A stretch of DNA of 64,000 nt from Bacillus sp. AFS059628 (GCF_002571225.1 NZ_NVEC01000036.1:1-64000); one strand, 5' to 3'. Shown: positions 6,917-13,676, counted from the stretch's first letter. Notes: a model not told the origin generated them from the letters alone. Numbers and translations are program-made.

Positions 6917-7054
6917 TTATTTAGCTAGAGTTATAAACTCCTTATGCATTTCCTCAACCTTATCTGCGCTGTTATGTATCCCTTTAGCTCTTAAATCTTT
7001 TATGATCCACAAGAGTTTCTTTTGTTCGTATTCATCTCGCTGTTGTTTATCCAT
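6917..7054 (-). CDS. Small helical protein, 45 residues
   Basis: Hand translation gives MDKQQRDEYEQKKLLWIIKD followed by LRAKGIHNSADKVEEMHKEFITLAK. It is a charged, helical peptide. Its ATG overlaps the TAA of the upstream 38-codon gene (TAATG), and GAAGGGTGAAAAG precedes it. It belongs to the antirepressor transcript. Function unknown. Confidence 0.65.
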   Translation of the reverse strand: MDKQQRDEYEQKKLLWIIKDLRAKGIHNSADKVEEMHKEFITLAK

Positions 7055-7170
7055 TACTTTTCACCCTTCATAAACCTTTTATCTATACGTTCCATCACAT
7101 AAGCGAATCCGCCTAACGCTGCGAAAAATACAGCAACCATACATAAAGAAAACATGCTTTCTTCTTGCAT
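7054..7170 (-). CDS. Single-span membrane peptide, 38 residues
   Basis: The product is MQEESMFSLCMVAVFFAALG followed by GFAYVMERIDKRFMKGEK: a short acidic start, one membrane helix (about 7-25) and a basic C-terminus, so N-out/C-in by the positive-inside rule. GGAGGCGGTGTAG precedes the ATG, which follows the antirepressor stop codon directly. The role is unknown; small membrane peptides in this position can modulate superinfection, but that is only a guess. Confidence 0.65.
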   Translation of the reverse strand: MQEESMFSLCMVAVFFAALGGFAYVMERIDKRFMKGEK

Positions 7171-7941
7171 CTACACCGCCTCCTGTTTCTGTTCTTTCTT
7201 CAATCGATCTATGATGTAGGCTTGTCCTTTTGGTGTTACGTATGTTGTTGTCCATGTGAATGGTTCTCCGCTTGGCTTCTGTTTAACACCTTGTGCGATT
7301 TCAAAATATCCTTTTTCAACTGCTGATTGAGTTGGTTCAGTAGAACGTTTGAACATTAAATTCCATTCTCTAAGTTTTGCGAATAACTGACGTTGCCCAA
7401 TTTTGATATTGTGTTTAGCTGCCAATTTAGCAACTTCACTTACTTTCAGAGATTCATTTGATTGCATACACGCTTCAGCGAATATTACTAGCGGTTGTTG
7501 CTGTACGATTTGTTGTTGCGCTACTGTAAGTTTTTCTCTCTCTTCTTTTAATTTAATGAGAAGACCAATCATGAAGTCCGGATCAGTTACCGCTTTTTCT
7601 AACGCTTGTTCTGTCATGTACGCTCCATGTTTACGGATTGTTGGGAGAACCTCTTCGAATACCCATTTTTCAAATTGTTCCGCTTGTGAAAGTTTTGATT
7701 TAACGATTAAGCGATATAAATTGGATTCATTAATGAACTTTTTTCTTTGTTTTCCACTATTAGTAGGGACTAACGTTTCGTTCATCCCTTCAGATTTACA
7801 ATGATCTTTAATTGCTTTGTGTGGATTTGAATAACCTAACGCTTTAGCGACATCTATTGCCGGAAAGTATTCTTTTCCATCTTTAATAAGTATTCCTAAG
7901 TTTCCGAACATACTGTGTGAGAATTTTTTGAGTTCATCCAT
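7171..7941 (-). CDS. Phage antirepressor (BRO-N plus KilAC-like)
   Basis: The 256-residue protein has an N-terminal BRO-N domain (about 1-110: YFPAIDVAKALGYSNPHKAI, then KWVFEEVLPTIRKHGAYM) and a C-terminal KilAC/ANT-type DNA-binding domain (about 145-250: VIFAEACMQSNESLKVSEVA, KLREWNLMFKRSTEPTQSA). This is the architecture of phage antirepressors that neutralise CI-type repressors. It is the first gene after the Cro-like gene, and an operator-like palindrome lies at 7965-7979 just upstream, so the repressors probably control it. GGGGAG lies nine bases before the ATG. Confidence 0.85.
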   Translation of the reverse strand: MDELKKFSHSMFGNLGILIKDGKEYFPAIDVAKALGYSNPHKAIKDHCKSEGMNETLVPTNSGKQRKKFINESNLYRLIVKSKLSQAEQFEKWVFEEVLPTIRKHGAYMTEQALEKAVTDPDFMIGLLIKLKEEREKLTVAQQQIVQQQPLVIFAEACMQSNESLKVSEVAKLAAKHNIKIGQRQLFAKLREWNLMFKRSTEPTQSAVEKGYFEIAQGVKQKPSGEPFTWTTTYVTPKGQAYIIDRLKKEQKQEAV

Positions 7942-7964
7942 TTGGTTTACTCCCCTTCATTTTA

Positions 7965-7979
7965 TAAACCCTAGGTTTA
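7965..7979. promoter_or_regulatory. Repressor operator O3 (TAAACC-CTA-GGTTTA)
   Basis: This perfect 15-bp palindrome matches the two operators in the cI/cro gap in its TAAAC...GTTTA arms. It lies between the Cro-like gene and the antirepressor, so it can control the antirepressor separately. Confidence 0.7.
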
Positions 7980-7981
7980 CT

Positions 7982-8170
7982 TTAATTGTTAAAAAAAAGT
8001 TCTTTAGGATTTTCCTCAAGAGCTATTGCGATTTTTAGCGCCAAATCTATTTTTAATGTTCTTTTGTTGTTTTCGATATACCAGTAGTGCATTTTAGTGA
8101 TTCCGACTTTATTGGCAACGTCTTGGCAAGACATTCCTTTTTCTAGTCGTTTTTGTTTTAACTGATGCAA
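7982..8170 (-). CDS. Cro-like HTH (XRE) repressor
   Basis: GGGAGGAAATAAC lies ideally before a TTG at 8170, giving a 62-residue protein MHQLKQKRLEKGMSCQDVAN; the ATG at 8203 would place the site inside the gene. The HTH is at about 14-33 (CQDVANKVGITKMHYWYIEN). It diverges from the CI-like gene across operators at 8210 and 8270, so it should act as the Cro-type early regulator. It has no dimerisation domain beyond the HTH, as is usual for Cro-like proteins. Confidence 0.8.
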   Translation of the reverse strand: MHQLKQKRLEKGMSCQDVANKVGITKMHYWYIENNKRTLKIDLALKIAIALEENPKELFFNN

Positions 8171-8209
8171 GTTATTTCCTCCCTTCGTTGCCTGTAATTT
8201 CATTATAAG

Positions 8210-8224
8210 TAAACCTAAGGTTTA
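8210..8224. promoter_or_regulatory. Repressor operator O2 (TAAACCTAAGGTTTA)
   Basis: A perfect 15-bp palindrome (one-base centre) about 40 bp upstream of the Cro-like start, related to O1 and O3. Confidence 0.7.
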
Positions 8225-8269
8225 TTTCAAGTAATTTTTCAAAAAAACTATACTGATTTTCAACTTGTG

Positions 8270-8286
8270 GTAAACACTATGTTTAC
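8270..8286. promoter_or_regulatory. Repressor operator O1 (GTAAACACTATGTTTAC)
   Basis: A perfect 17-bp palindrome 48 bp upstream of the CI-like start, with a half-site (GCAAAC) near 8303. With O2 and O3 it defines a TAAAC-N5-GTTTA operator family for the lysogeny switch. Confidence 0.75.
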
Positions 8287-8333
8287 TTTATACTTTATTT
8301 ATCGCAAACACTTTATAAAAGGGGGCGCTAATA

Positions 8334-8684
8334 TTGATTGGGGAAAAGATTAAAGAACTTAGGAAAAATAATAAGATAACGCAAGAGCAACTTGGTAATG
8401 CTATTGGTGTATCTAAAATGGCTATTTCTTATTTTGAAAAGGGAAAAAAGTCACCTGGGCGAGAATCATTAGAAAAAATTGCTGATTATTTCAATGTAAC
8501 TACAGATTATTTGTTAGGAAGATCGGAAGATCCTGAATTGAGCGAAGAAGAAAACAAGATTGTTACTGAAGAAGGTAAGAACATAATGGCTTTAATTGAA
8601 AGTCTTCCAGAAGATGAGAGAAAGAAAGCCTGGGAACAATTAGAGATGTATGTTACTTATATGCAAAATAAAAAGAATGGCTAA
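8334..8684 (+). CDS. CI-like phage repressor (XRE family)
   Basis: The 116-residue protein starts at TTG (AAAGGGGGCGCTAATA before it). Residues 1-60 form a standard XRE helix-turn-helix (KIKELRKNNKITQEQLGNAI, VSKMAISYFEKGKKSPGRES, DYFNVTTDYLLG), followed by an acidic linker and a helical C-terminal segment (about 85-110) that probably dimerises it. There is no S24 peptidase domain, so RecA-stimulated self-cleavage is not expected; induction may go through the antirepressor or LexA-linked genes instead. It is the only rightward gene of the switch and ends in a terminator at 8688-8722. Confidence 0.85.
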   Translation: MIGEKIKELRKNNKITQEQLGNAIGVSKMAISYFEKGKKSPGRESLEKIADYFNVTTDYLLGRSEDPELSEEENKIVTEEGKNIMALIESLPEDERKKAWEQLEMYVTYMQNKKNG

Positions 8685-8687
8685 TCA

Positions 8688-8722
8688 AAGAAGACTACTT
8701 TACATGACAGTCTTCTTTTTTA
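8688..8722. terminator. Terminator after the CI-like gene
   Basis: AGAAGACT pairs with AGTCTTCT across a 12-base loop and is followed by a T-run on the plus strand. It overlaps the last codons of the opposing small gene. Confidence 0.75.
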
Positions 8723-8844
8723 TGTATTTGGCTTTTCTTATAAGATTCATCTAGACATATTTTTAAAATATCTTCTGCTTTAATCGGATTACCATGTTTT
8801 AGCCCCAATTTTACTGCTTCCCTAACTAATTGCTCTTTTTTCAT
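8695..8844 (-). CDS. Small hypothetical protein, 49 residues
   Basis: The hand-translated product begins MKKEQLVREAVKLGLKHGNP and ends in a lysine-rich tail (KKSQIHKKEDCHVK). AGGGGGAAGTAGAT precedes the ATG. The residues KAEDILKICLDES suggest a second helix, so a helical pair is likely. It converges on the CI-like gene, sharing the terminator region. Function unknown. Confidence 0.65.
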   Translation of the reverse strand: MKKEQLVREAVKLGLKHGNPIKAEDILKICLDESYKKSQIHKKEDCHVK

Positions 8845-8942
8845 ATCTACTTCCCCCTATATCCTCTAGAAATATATAGACGTTCTTAAAATGTTGAATT
8901 TTTGTTGTTTGGGTCAAAATGTTGCCATTTCCTTTAGAGCAG

Positions 8943-8977
8943 AAATGACACTATCAATTGGATAGTGTCATTTTTTA
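8943..8977. terminator. Bidirectional terminator-like hairpin
   Basis: AAATGACACTATC pairs with GATAGTGTCATTT (13 bp, five-base loop), with T residues on the plus strand and a partial tract on the minus strand. Confidence 0.75.
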
Positions 8978-9031
8978 TATTTACATAAATCAATATCCGT
9001 CCGGATCAATCATGTATAGAGTTGTTCTTTA

Positions 9032-9268
9032 TTATATAATTACTTCCTTTTTAAAGATTTCTCGTTCAATAAATTCGAAGAATCCTGGTGGCTCTTCATC
9101 TAACATTTTATAGGCTTTTTCAACGATTACCATCTTTAATTCTTGCATTAAATCTTCTCTTTCTTTAAAAATAGTTTGTTGAACATGTTTCAATATTTTT
9201 AACTCTAATTGATCAATAATAGCTTGTACCTCTGCTTGCTTTTGAATGTTTTCTACGGACATAAACAT
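9032..9268 (-). CDS. Hypothetical coiled-coil protein
   Basis: The 78-residue product (start ATG 9268, GGAGAG four bases upstream; a second ATG lies two codons on) is strongly helical with charged heptads (QAEVQAIIDQLELKILKHVQ, KEREDLMQELKMVIVEKAY) and ends PGFFEFIEREIFKKEVII. No domain is recognised. It lies downstream of the sigma-factor gene on the same strand, 75 bp away, and may be in its transcript; an anti-sigma or co-sigma role would be speculative. Confidence 0.6.
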   Translation of the reverse strand: MFMSVENIQKQAEVQAIIDQLELKILKHVQQTIFKEREDLMQELKMVIVEKAYKMLDEEPPGFFEFIEREIFKKEVII

Positions 9269-9343
9269 CTCTCTCCTTTATATTTAATTATCCTTTAGAA
9301 GTACGTCCTCATCTTATAACTGATATATTGTAATGATTTTTCA

Positions 9344-9985
9344 TTACAGCGAATTCTTTAGCTGTTTTAATGTTTTTTTGACCCAGTAACCTACGTTTTG
9401 CTCTGTTTCTCCCAATATTTCAGCAATCTGCCTATTTGTAAGCATCTTTTCATAACGGTAGTAGAGAATCATTCGTTGCTTATCCGTCAATGCGCGCATC
9501 GCTTTATCCAATTTCTCGTTTTCTACAGGAATAACATTTCCTTTCCCCACTCCTTCAACAACAACTGCCTCAGGTCTTTTTCCTTCGCAATCTTGTAAAC
9601 TCCCAATTGTTTCAATCGCAGAAAAATCTCCTTCTAAAGCATTCTTATCAAAAATTAGCATTTGTTTTTTATTTCTATTTCTCTGTCTCTTATCGAAATC
9701 AATAGCACGGCCACGAATTAAAACAGAGCAATACCTCAGGACACGATTTATTCTATAAAATTCTTTTGATGTTTGATTAAGTAAATTGATGTTTTTTTGA
9801 GAAGGGTTTTTAAAAGCTTCTTTCATTATTTCTTCATGCTTTTTATCTTTTAAAAACTCTTGAATAATGGGGTTTTCTAATATTAAGGGTAGTTTCTTTC
9901 TTATTTCTTGTATGTACTCTAATTGCTTTTTCTCTTCGTCGTGATGATAGTTATTATCGGAATTTGAGTGAGTATGTTTCCCCAT
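9344..9985 (-). CDS. Sigma-70 family RNA polymerase sigma factor
   Basis: The ATG at 9985 has AAGGAGGT eight bases upstream, so the longer frame beginning in a hydrophobic stretch is not used. The 213-residue protein has a weak region 2-like segment (INRVLRYCSVLIRGRAIDFD, about 80-100) and a clear C-terminal region 4 helix-turn-helix (ALTDKQRMILYYRYEKMLTN, RQIAEILGETEQNVGYWVKK, about 160-210). It should redirect RNA polymerase to phage or cargo promoters. A LexA-type box lies 60 bp upstream (10045-10058). Its neighbours across the promoter are a subtilisin and a YvrJ protein; in B. subtilis, YvrJ is encoded in the sigma-O regulon. Confidence 0.85.
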   Translation of the reverse strand: MGKHTHSNSDNNYHHDEEKKQLEYIQEIRKKLPLILENPIIQEFLKDKKHEEIMKEAFKNPSQKNINLLNQTSKEFYRINRVLRYCSVLIRGRAIDFDKRQRNRNKKQMLIFDKNALEGDFSAIETIGSLQDCEGKRPEAVVVEGVGKGNVIPVENEKLDKAMRALTDKQRMILYYRYEKMLTNRQIAEILGETEQNVGYWVKKTLKQLKNSL

Positions 9986-10044
9986 AAAAAAACCTCCTTT
10001 TTTCCATAAATTATATAAATATAAGAAAAAAATAAAAATAAATA

Positions 10045-10058
10045 AGAACAAGTGTTCT
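10045..10058. promoter_or_regulatory. LexA-type box upstream of the sigma gene
   Basis: AGAACAAGTGTTCT is a perfect palindrome whose core GAACAAGTGTTC fits the Bacillus LexA consensus GAACRNRYGTTC; the outermost C/G are replaced by A/T. It lies 60 bp upstream of the sigma-factor start and between the divergent sigma and protease genes. Confidence 0.6.
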
Positions 10059-10094
10059 AATTATCTCCCAAATTAGTGCGAAAATCTAGTACTT

Positions 10095-10126
10095 TTTACA
10101 AAATAAAACAATGTTTATTTTGTAAA
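10095..10126. promoter_or_regulatory. 13-bp inverted repeat upstream of the protease gene
   Basis: TTTACAAAATAAA and TTTATTTTGTAAA are perfect inverted copies with a six-base loop, ending 54 bp before the protease start. The ACAAAATA/TATTTTGT arms resemble the repeat at 6431-6478. This could be an operator, or a leader terminator because TTCTTTTT follows. Confidence 0.5.
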
Positions 10127-10180
10127 TTCTTTTTAGTTTTTTGATACTTCTTTCTCTAATAAAAGTGAGGAGGTGTCTAT

Positions 10181-11062
10181 ATGAAAAGTACACAAGCTGA
10201 TACTAAAATAAACGATGGAATAGACTTCATAAATGCTAAAAGGTATTGGGAAATTGGTCATTATGGGCAAGATACAGTTATTGCTGTAATTGACACAGGT
10301 TGTGACATTAACCATGAAGAGTTAAAAGACAACATTATCGGCACATTCAATTTTACAGATGATGATAACGGTAAAATTAACATAGCGACGGACTATACAG
10401 GACACGGTACGCATGTATCTGGAATTATAGCGGCTACTAACAAAAAACATTCTATCGGTATAGCTCCAAAAGCAAAGCTTTTAATTATTAAAGCCATTGG
10501 AAATACAAGTATTTCAACTCATAAACACTTAATTAAAGCTATTCGCTTTGCAACTGCTTGGAGAGGCAAAAATGGTGAAAGAGTAGATATAATGAATCTC
10601 TCTTTAGGCACAAAAAGTGATGTTCCAGAGTTAAGGAAGGCAGTTGACGAGGCATTACAAGAAAATATATTTGTGGTAGTTGCTGCAGGGAACTACGGAG
10701 ATGGATCAGAACTAACCGATGAAATTCTTTATCCTGGATACTACGAGGAAGTTATTCAAGTTGGTGCTGTTGGAAAGAACCTTGTTCCCACACACATGAG
10801 CAATACAAACCAGAATATTGATTTTTTAAGTCTTGGAGAGTCCGTTTACTCAACCTACCCTCAAAATAACTATATAAGGCTCACAGGTACATCAGTTGCA
10901 ACACCACACATCACAGGAGCAATCTCTTTAATCCTGTCCTATTTCAAAGCAAAGCATTTGTCATTTTCCCAAAACATTATTTATCAATATCTTCTTTCAC
11001 ACTCTTTTTTATTAAAAGGTTACACCAATAAAACCCAAGGAAATGGAGTTCTGAAACTATAA
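10181..11062 (+). CDS. Intracellular subtilisin-like serine protease (S8)
   Basis: The 293-residue protein has the full subtilase triad: D38 in VIDTG, H75 in HGTHVSG, S238 in GTSVATPH, plus the oxyanion asparagine N171 in AAGN. There is no signal peptide and only about 20 residues before the catalytic core, as in intracellular subtilisins, so it acts in the cytoplasm unless released by lysis. GAGGAGGT precedes the ATG. It is followed after 14 bp by a YvrJ gene, and diverges from a sigma-factor gene. The trio looks like one inducible module; the protease target could be a host or phage regulator, which is inference. Confidence 0.9.
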   Translation: MKSTQADTKINDGIDFINAKRYWEIGHYGQDTVIAVIDTGCDINHEELKDNIIGTFNFTDDDNGKINIATDYTGHGTHVSGIIAATNKKHSIGIAPKAKLLIIKAIGNTSISTHKHLIKAIRFATAWRGKNGERVDIMNLSLGTKSDVPELRKAVDEALQENIFVVVAAGNYGDGSELTDEILYPGYYEEVIQVGAVGKNLVPTHMSNTNQNIDFLSLGESVYSTYPQNNYIRLTGTSVATPHITGAISLILSYFKAKHLSFSQNIIYQYLLSHSFLLKGYTNKTQGNGVLKL

Positions 11063-11076
11063 GGAGGTGCTAAGCT

Positions 11077-11229
11077 ATGACCCCATTTGAAATGTTTAGC
11101 GCATCAATAGGCAATTTTGGATTTCCTATCGTGATTTCTATTTATCTTTTAATTAGGTTCGAAAAAAGGATTGAGGTATTAACGATTGCAATTAACGAAT
11201 TAAAGCAAGTCGCAGAAAAAGACAAATAA
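11077..11229 (+). CDS. YvrJ-family small membrane protein
   Basis: The hand-translated 50-residue product starts MTPFEMFSASIGNFGFPIVI and continues with SIYLLIRFEKRIEVLTIAIN: a short amphipathic start, one membrane helix (about 13-27) and a charged coiled-coil tail. The NFGFPIVISIYLLIRFEK signature is that of the YvrJ family. AAGGAGG lies upstream of the ATG. It is co-transcribed with the protease. YvrJ proteins resemble small holin or BhlA-like proteins in layout, but no activity is established. Confidence 0.8.
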   Translation: MTPFEMFSASIGNFGFPIVISIYLLIRFEKRIEVLTIAINELKQVAEKDK

Positions 11230-11260
11230 AAAAGCATCAGTCATTTTGACTGGTGCTTTT
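11228..11260. terminator. Bidirectional terminator
   Basis: AAAAGCATCAGTC pairs with GACTGGTGCTTTT (one G-U), with A and T tracts on both sides. It serves the protease-yvrJ transcript and the converging membrane-protein operon. Confidence 0.8.
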
Positions 11261-11266
11261 AGATAA

Positions 11267-11578
11267 TTAAACTCCAAAGAATAAAATTGCAACTACATTA
11301 TAAGCAATTGGTACTAAGAACATTACAATATTAAGAATAATTCCCCATAAAGACCATGTATCTTTGTTCATTCGATAACCTACAAACCCTATTATTGCAC
11401 CAATTGGAGCAATAATAAAAGGCATAATAATAGGCAATCCCTGTATTTTTTCTAACGGTACTAATCCAGTTAAGAAATTTATTACAAGTGCTGCTAAAAT
11501 TACTGCAATAGCTATTGAAATTCCACCTAAAATACTGCTTTTTCCTTGTTTTTTTAATTCTACGTTGCTATTTGTCAT
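11267..11578 (-). CDS. Membrane protein of the XRE operon
   Basis: The ATG at 11578 has GGAGG eight bases upstream; the longer frame from 11605 has none. The 103-residue product has a charged start (MTNSNVELKKQGKSS) and three predicted membrane helices (about 17-38, 48-68, 77-100). It is the last gene of a three-gene operon with an XRE regulator and a DUF2178-like membrane protein. Such XRE/membrane pairs often act in sensing or self-immunity, but here the role is unknown. Confidence 0.7.
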   Translation of the reverse strand: MTNSNVELKKQGKSSILGGISIAIAVILAALVINFLTGLVPLEKIQGLPIIMPFIIAPIGAIIGFVGYRMNKDTWSLWGIILNIVMFLVPIAYNVVAILFFGV

Positions 11579-11597
11579 TTTTAATTCCTCCACTTCA

Positions 11598-12005
11598 TTA
11601 TTCAAAGAACAGAAAATATAATTTCATACTGTAATAAATTACAATATTTAAGAAGACGATCAATGCTAGCGCATATACTGGATTAAACATCTCGATTCCA
11701 AACGTACCATAAAAGAAGAACAATAATGCCAAGAGGCCCATATTCGACCAACAAGTTATATAGCCTACTTTATACTTAATCATTTGATCCCTTTCGTCTT
11801 CTTCCTCTTCCTTTAACCACTTTTTACCCTTTTTGATTTGTATTGCATTAACTATTGTTAATACGATCCAAAAAATTGTGATTAATGGTAAGAACCACGA
11901 TAATATTCCCGGCTCTCCAGCCTCCATTTTCCATATATTAAAAGTGGCTTCCATCAATAAAATACTAATTACTATTTTAATTAAAAAATTGTAAAGGTAA
12001 TTCAA
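11598..12005 (-). CDS. Four-span membrane protein (DUF2178/DUF3796-like)
   Basis: The 135-residue protein starts at a TTG overlapping the XRE stop codon (TTGA). It has about four membrane helices and a conserved-looking cytosolic loop EEEEDERDQMIKYKVGYITC. The DERD...K...G pattern in a loop between helices 2 and 3 is typical of the DUF2178/DUF3796 group, which usually accompanies an XRE repressor, as here. Overlap means coupled translation with the regulator. Confidence 0.7.
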   Translation of the reverse strand: MNYLYNFLIKIVISILLMEATFNIWKMEAGEPGILSWFLPLITIFWIVLTIVNAIQIKKGKKWLKEEEEDERDQMIKYKVGYITCWSNMGLLALLFFFYGTFGIEMFNPVYALALIVFLNIVIYYSMKLYFLFFE

Positions 12006-12214
12006 TCCTTCTTCACCTCTGTAAATATGTCCTCAACTGCGCAATTAAAGGTTTTAGCTATTCTCATGGCTAAACCAACACTAGGCTCATACTTTTCTCT
12101 TTCAAGAGAAGCTATCGTTATTCTTTTTGTACCTACCCTTTCAGCTAACTCTGTTTGAGTTAAACCAGCAATTTCCCTATGTTCTTTTACCTTATTTGTG
12201 GTATAAATTTTCAT
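12002..12214 (-). CDS. XRE-family transcriptional regulator
   Basis: The 70-residue protein is a compact helix-turn-helix (KEHREIAGLTQTELAERVGT, RITIASLEREKYEPSVGLAM) of the YozG type. GAGGGGT lies upstream of the ATG. Two operator palindromes (GTATAG-N4-CTATAC) at 12254 and 12277 lie immediately upstream and probably bind this protein, giving autoregulation of the three-gene operon. Confidence 0.8.
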   Translation of the reverse strand: MKIYTTNKVKEHREIAGLTQTELAERVGTKRITIASLEREKYEPSVGLAMRIAKTFNCAVEDIFTEVKKD

Positions 12215-12253
12215 TTCATTCAGTACCCCTCATTCCAATTAGAATAGCTGAAT

Positions 12254-12292
12254 GTATAGTATTCTATACTTTCTGTGTATAGAATACTATAC
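12254..12292. promoter_or_regulatory. Twin operators GTATAG-N4-CTATAC
   Basis: Two 16-bp palindromes at 12254-12269 and 12277-12292 have identical arms and are themselves arranged as a larger inverted repeat. They sit 40-80 bp upstream of the XRE gene and would cover its promoter. Confidence 0.75.
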
Positions 12293-12374
12293 ATTAGTTA
12301 GATATGTAAAGGGAATAATTGAAAATTACCATAAAAAAAGGCAAACCCTTAATAGGTTCACCTTTTTATCTTTC

Positions 12375-13043
12375 TTATTTAAATGGGTTACAAGGTTGTT
12401 TACGGAACCAAAGGCTAATTGTAATCGCCCACTCAGAACCTGCCTTTACATGTGGAGCTAAGCAATTCTGAAGGTTTTTATCACAAGAGCAAGCAAAATA
12501 TCCGCGTGAACTGTAGCAACCATCATGTGTTTTACAACAAGCATCTACTTTAGAAATTGGAGCTTTTGGACCTGAACATCCTGGGCCACACCAGTTTCCA
12601 TAGATACACGGTAACTGACTAACAACTTCTTCGCGCTCGGTATCTGTTTCTGGTAGTTCGCGATTTTCTAAACCTTTAAGTTCTTCTAAAAATTCATCGT
12701 CAATTTCTGTTTCAAGCGTTTTGATTACTTCGTCTTCGATAATATCATAGCCTTTAAGAACTTTTTTACCTTCTTTTTCAACAATAACACTACCTGAAAC
12801 CAATTCTTCATTATCAAGTTTTGTATAAATCACTTTAATTGTATCTTCCATGTTACCTAAAATAACTACTTGAATCGAGACATCACCTTGTTCAAATTTA
12901 AATCCTTTACGATTATTAAGATCATAAGCACCAACGAATTGAGTCATTTTTTGAACCATTTGCTTTGCAGCAATCGTATTAATTTGAGCATTATCCAATA
13001 AAGTTTCTTGCTCTTCTATTGATAAAGTTTGTAATTGTGCCAT
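12375..13043 (-). CDS. Phospholipase A2-like protein with long N-terminal extension
   Basis: The 222-residue protein (ATG 13043, AAGGAG ten bases upstream; a TTG two codons earlier is possible) has a C-terminal cysteine-rich domain with the phospholipase A2 signature: a calcium-loop-like YGNWCGPGCSG (about 147-158) and the catalytic CCKTHDGCY (H173, D174), then further cysteines. The N-terminal two thirds is acidic, starts MAQLQTLSIEEQETLLDNAQ and has no signal peptide. A PLA2 domain would hydrolyse phospholipids, so the protein may act on membranes after release or export by another route. It is downstream of the tRNA genes on the same strand. Confidence 0.8.
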   Translation of the reverse strand: MAQLQTLSIEEQETLLDNAQINTIAAKQMVQKMTQFVGAYDLNNRKGFKFEQGDVSIQVVILGNMEDTIKVIYTKLDNEELVSGSVIVEKEGKKVLKGYDIIEDEVIKTLETEIDDEFLEELKGLENRELPETDTEREEVVSQLPCIYGNWCGPGCSGPKAPISKVDACCKTHDGCYSSRGYFACSCDKNLQNCLAPHVKAGSEWAITISLWFRKQPCNPFK

Positions 13044-13069
13044 TAACAAACCACTCCTTAATATTATTT

Positions 13070-13135
13070 TGGAGGCAGTACCTGGATTCGAACCAGGAAC
13101 AAGCGAAGCATGTGTCTTTCAAAAGACTTACTGCC
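13070..13135 (-). tRNA. tRNA-like gene lacking a D-arm
   Basis: A 66-base element folds into an acceptor stem GGCAGTA/TACTGCC with discriminator T and encoded CCA, and a perfect T-arm CCTGG-TTCGAAT-CCAGG. Between them are only a GTCTT/AAGAC hairpin and an ACATGC/GCTTGT-type hairpin resembling a class II variable arm; no D-arm can be found. The candidate anticodon hairpin closes to a four-base loop TTGA (or an eight-base TTTTGAAA with a three-base-pair stem), so identity is uncertain; UGA (Ser) or UUG (Gln) are possible. It lies 6 bases after tRNA-Cys. Confidence 0.6.
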
Positions 13136-13141
13136 CTAATA

Positions 13142-13215
13142 TGGAGATGGCAGCCGGATTCGAACCGGCGATAAAGGTTTTGCAGACCTTTGCCTTACCT
13201 CTTGGCTATGCCATC
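13142..13215 (-). tRNA. tRNA-Cys(GCA)
   Basis: The 74-base gene forms a full cloverleaf: acceptor GATGGCA/TGCCATC, D-arm GCC/GGC, anticodon stem AAGGT/ACCTT with loop CTGCAAA (anticodon GCA), T-arm GCCGG-TTCGAAT-CCGGC, discriminator T and encoded CCA. It heads a tRNA pair upstream of the phospholipase-like gene, which itself is cysteine-rich. Confidence 0.93.
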
Positions 13216-13299
13216 ATATTAAGATTTCGTTACCTTACATTTGTAATAGAGAGGTGAGTCCCTAAAAACTAAAAAGAAATTTTAAATTTTTTATTTTTT

Positions 13300-13371
13300 G
13301 AATGGCAGCAGCTAAATTTGCATCAGCAATTAAAGTTTTGGGACATTTACCTTACCTCTTCCTATGCCATC
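13300..13371 (-). pseudogene. Decayed tandem copy of tRNA-Cys
   Basis: The segment keeps the acceptor and D-arm parts of the tRNA-Cys gene (TGCCATC at one end, ATGGCA at the other, TTACCTTACCTCTT in the middle) but the anticodon and T-arms no longer pair. The flank after it (TTGCCTTACGTTTGTAATAG) repeats the flank after the intact tRNA, so a unit of about 150 bp was duplicated and then decayed. The gap 13216-13676 holds this copy and the terminator at 13438 only. Confidence 0.65.
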
Positions 13372-13437
13372 ATTTCAGTATTTCATTGCCTTACGTTTGT
13401 AATAGAGAAGTAAGTCCACAAAAACTAAAAAGAGTGT

Positions 13438-13480
13438 AAAAAAAGAAATTCGCACCTCATAGGTACGAATTTCTTTTTTT
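13438..13480. terminator. Bidirectional terminator
   Basis: AAAGAAATTCG pairs with CGAATTTCTTT, flanked by A and T tracts, and so can work in both directions. Confidence 0.75.
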
Positions 13481-13676
13481 ACTTTGAGAAACTGTAGGAA
13501 CTCTATATTAAGTCAACTTCTTCATCACGTTCACCCAGACTTTCTTTATACCTTCATATTTAATAGGACCGTAGGTTATACGAAATTTAACACAGAAAAA
13601 AATTTATATTTCTTTTTACTTTTTTAAATCTTATTTCTCTACTACTTACGAGAAGAAAAAAGCGGAGGTATTGATT

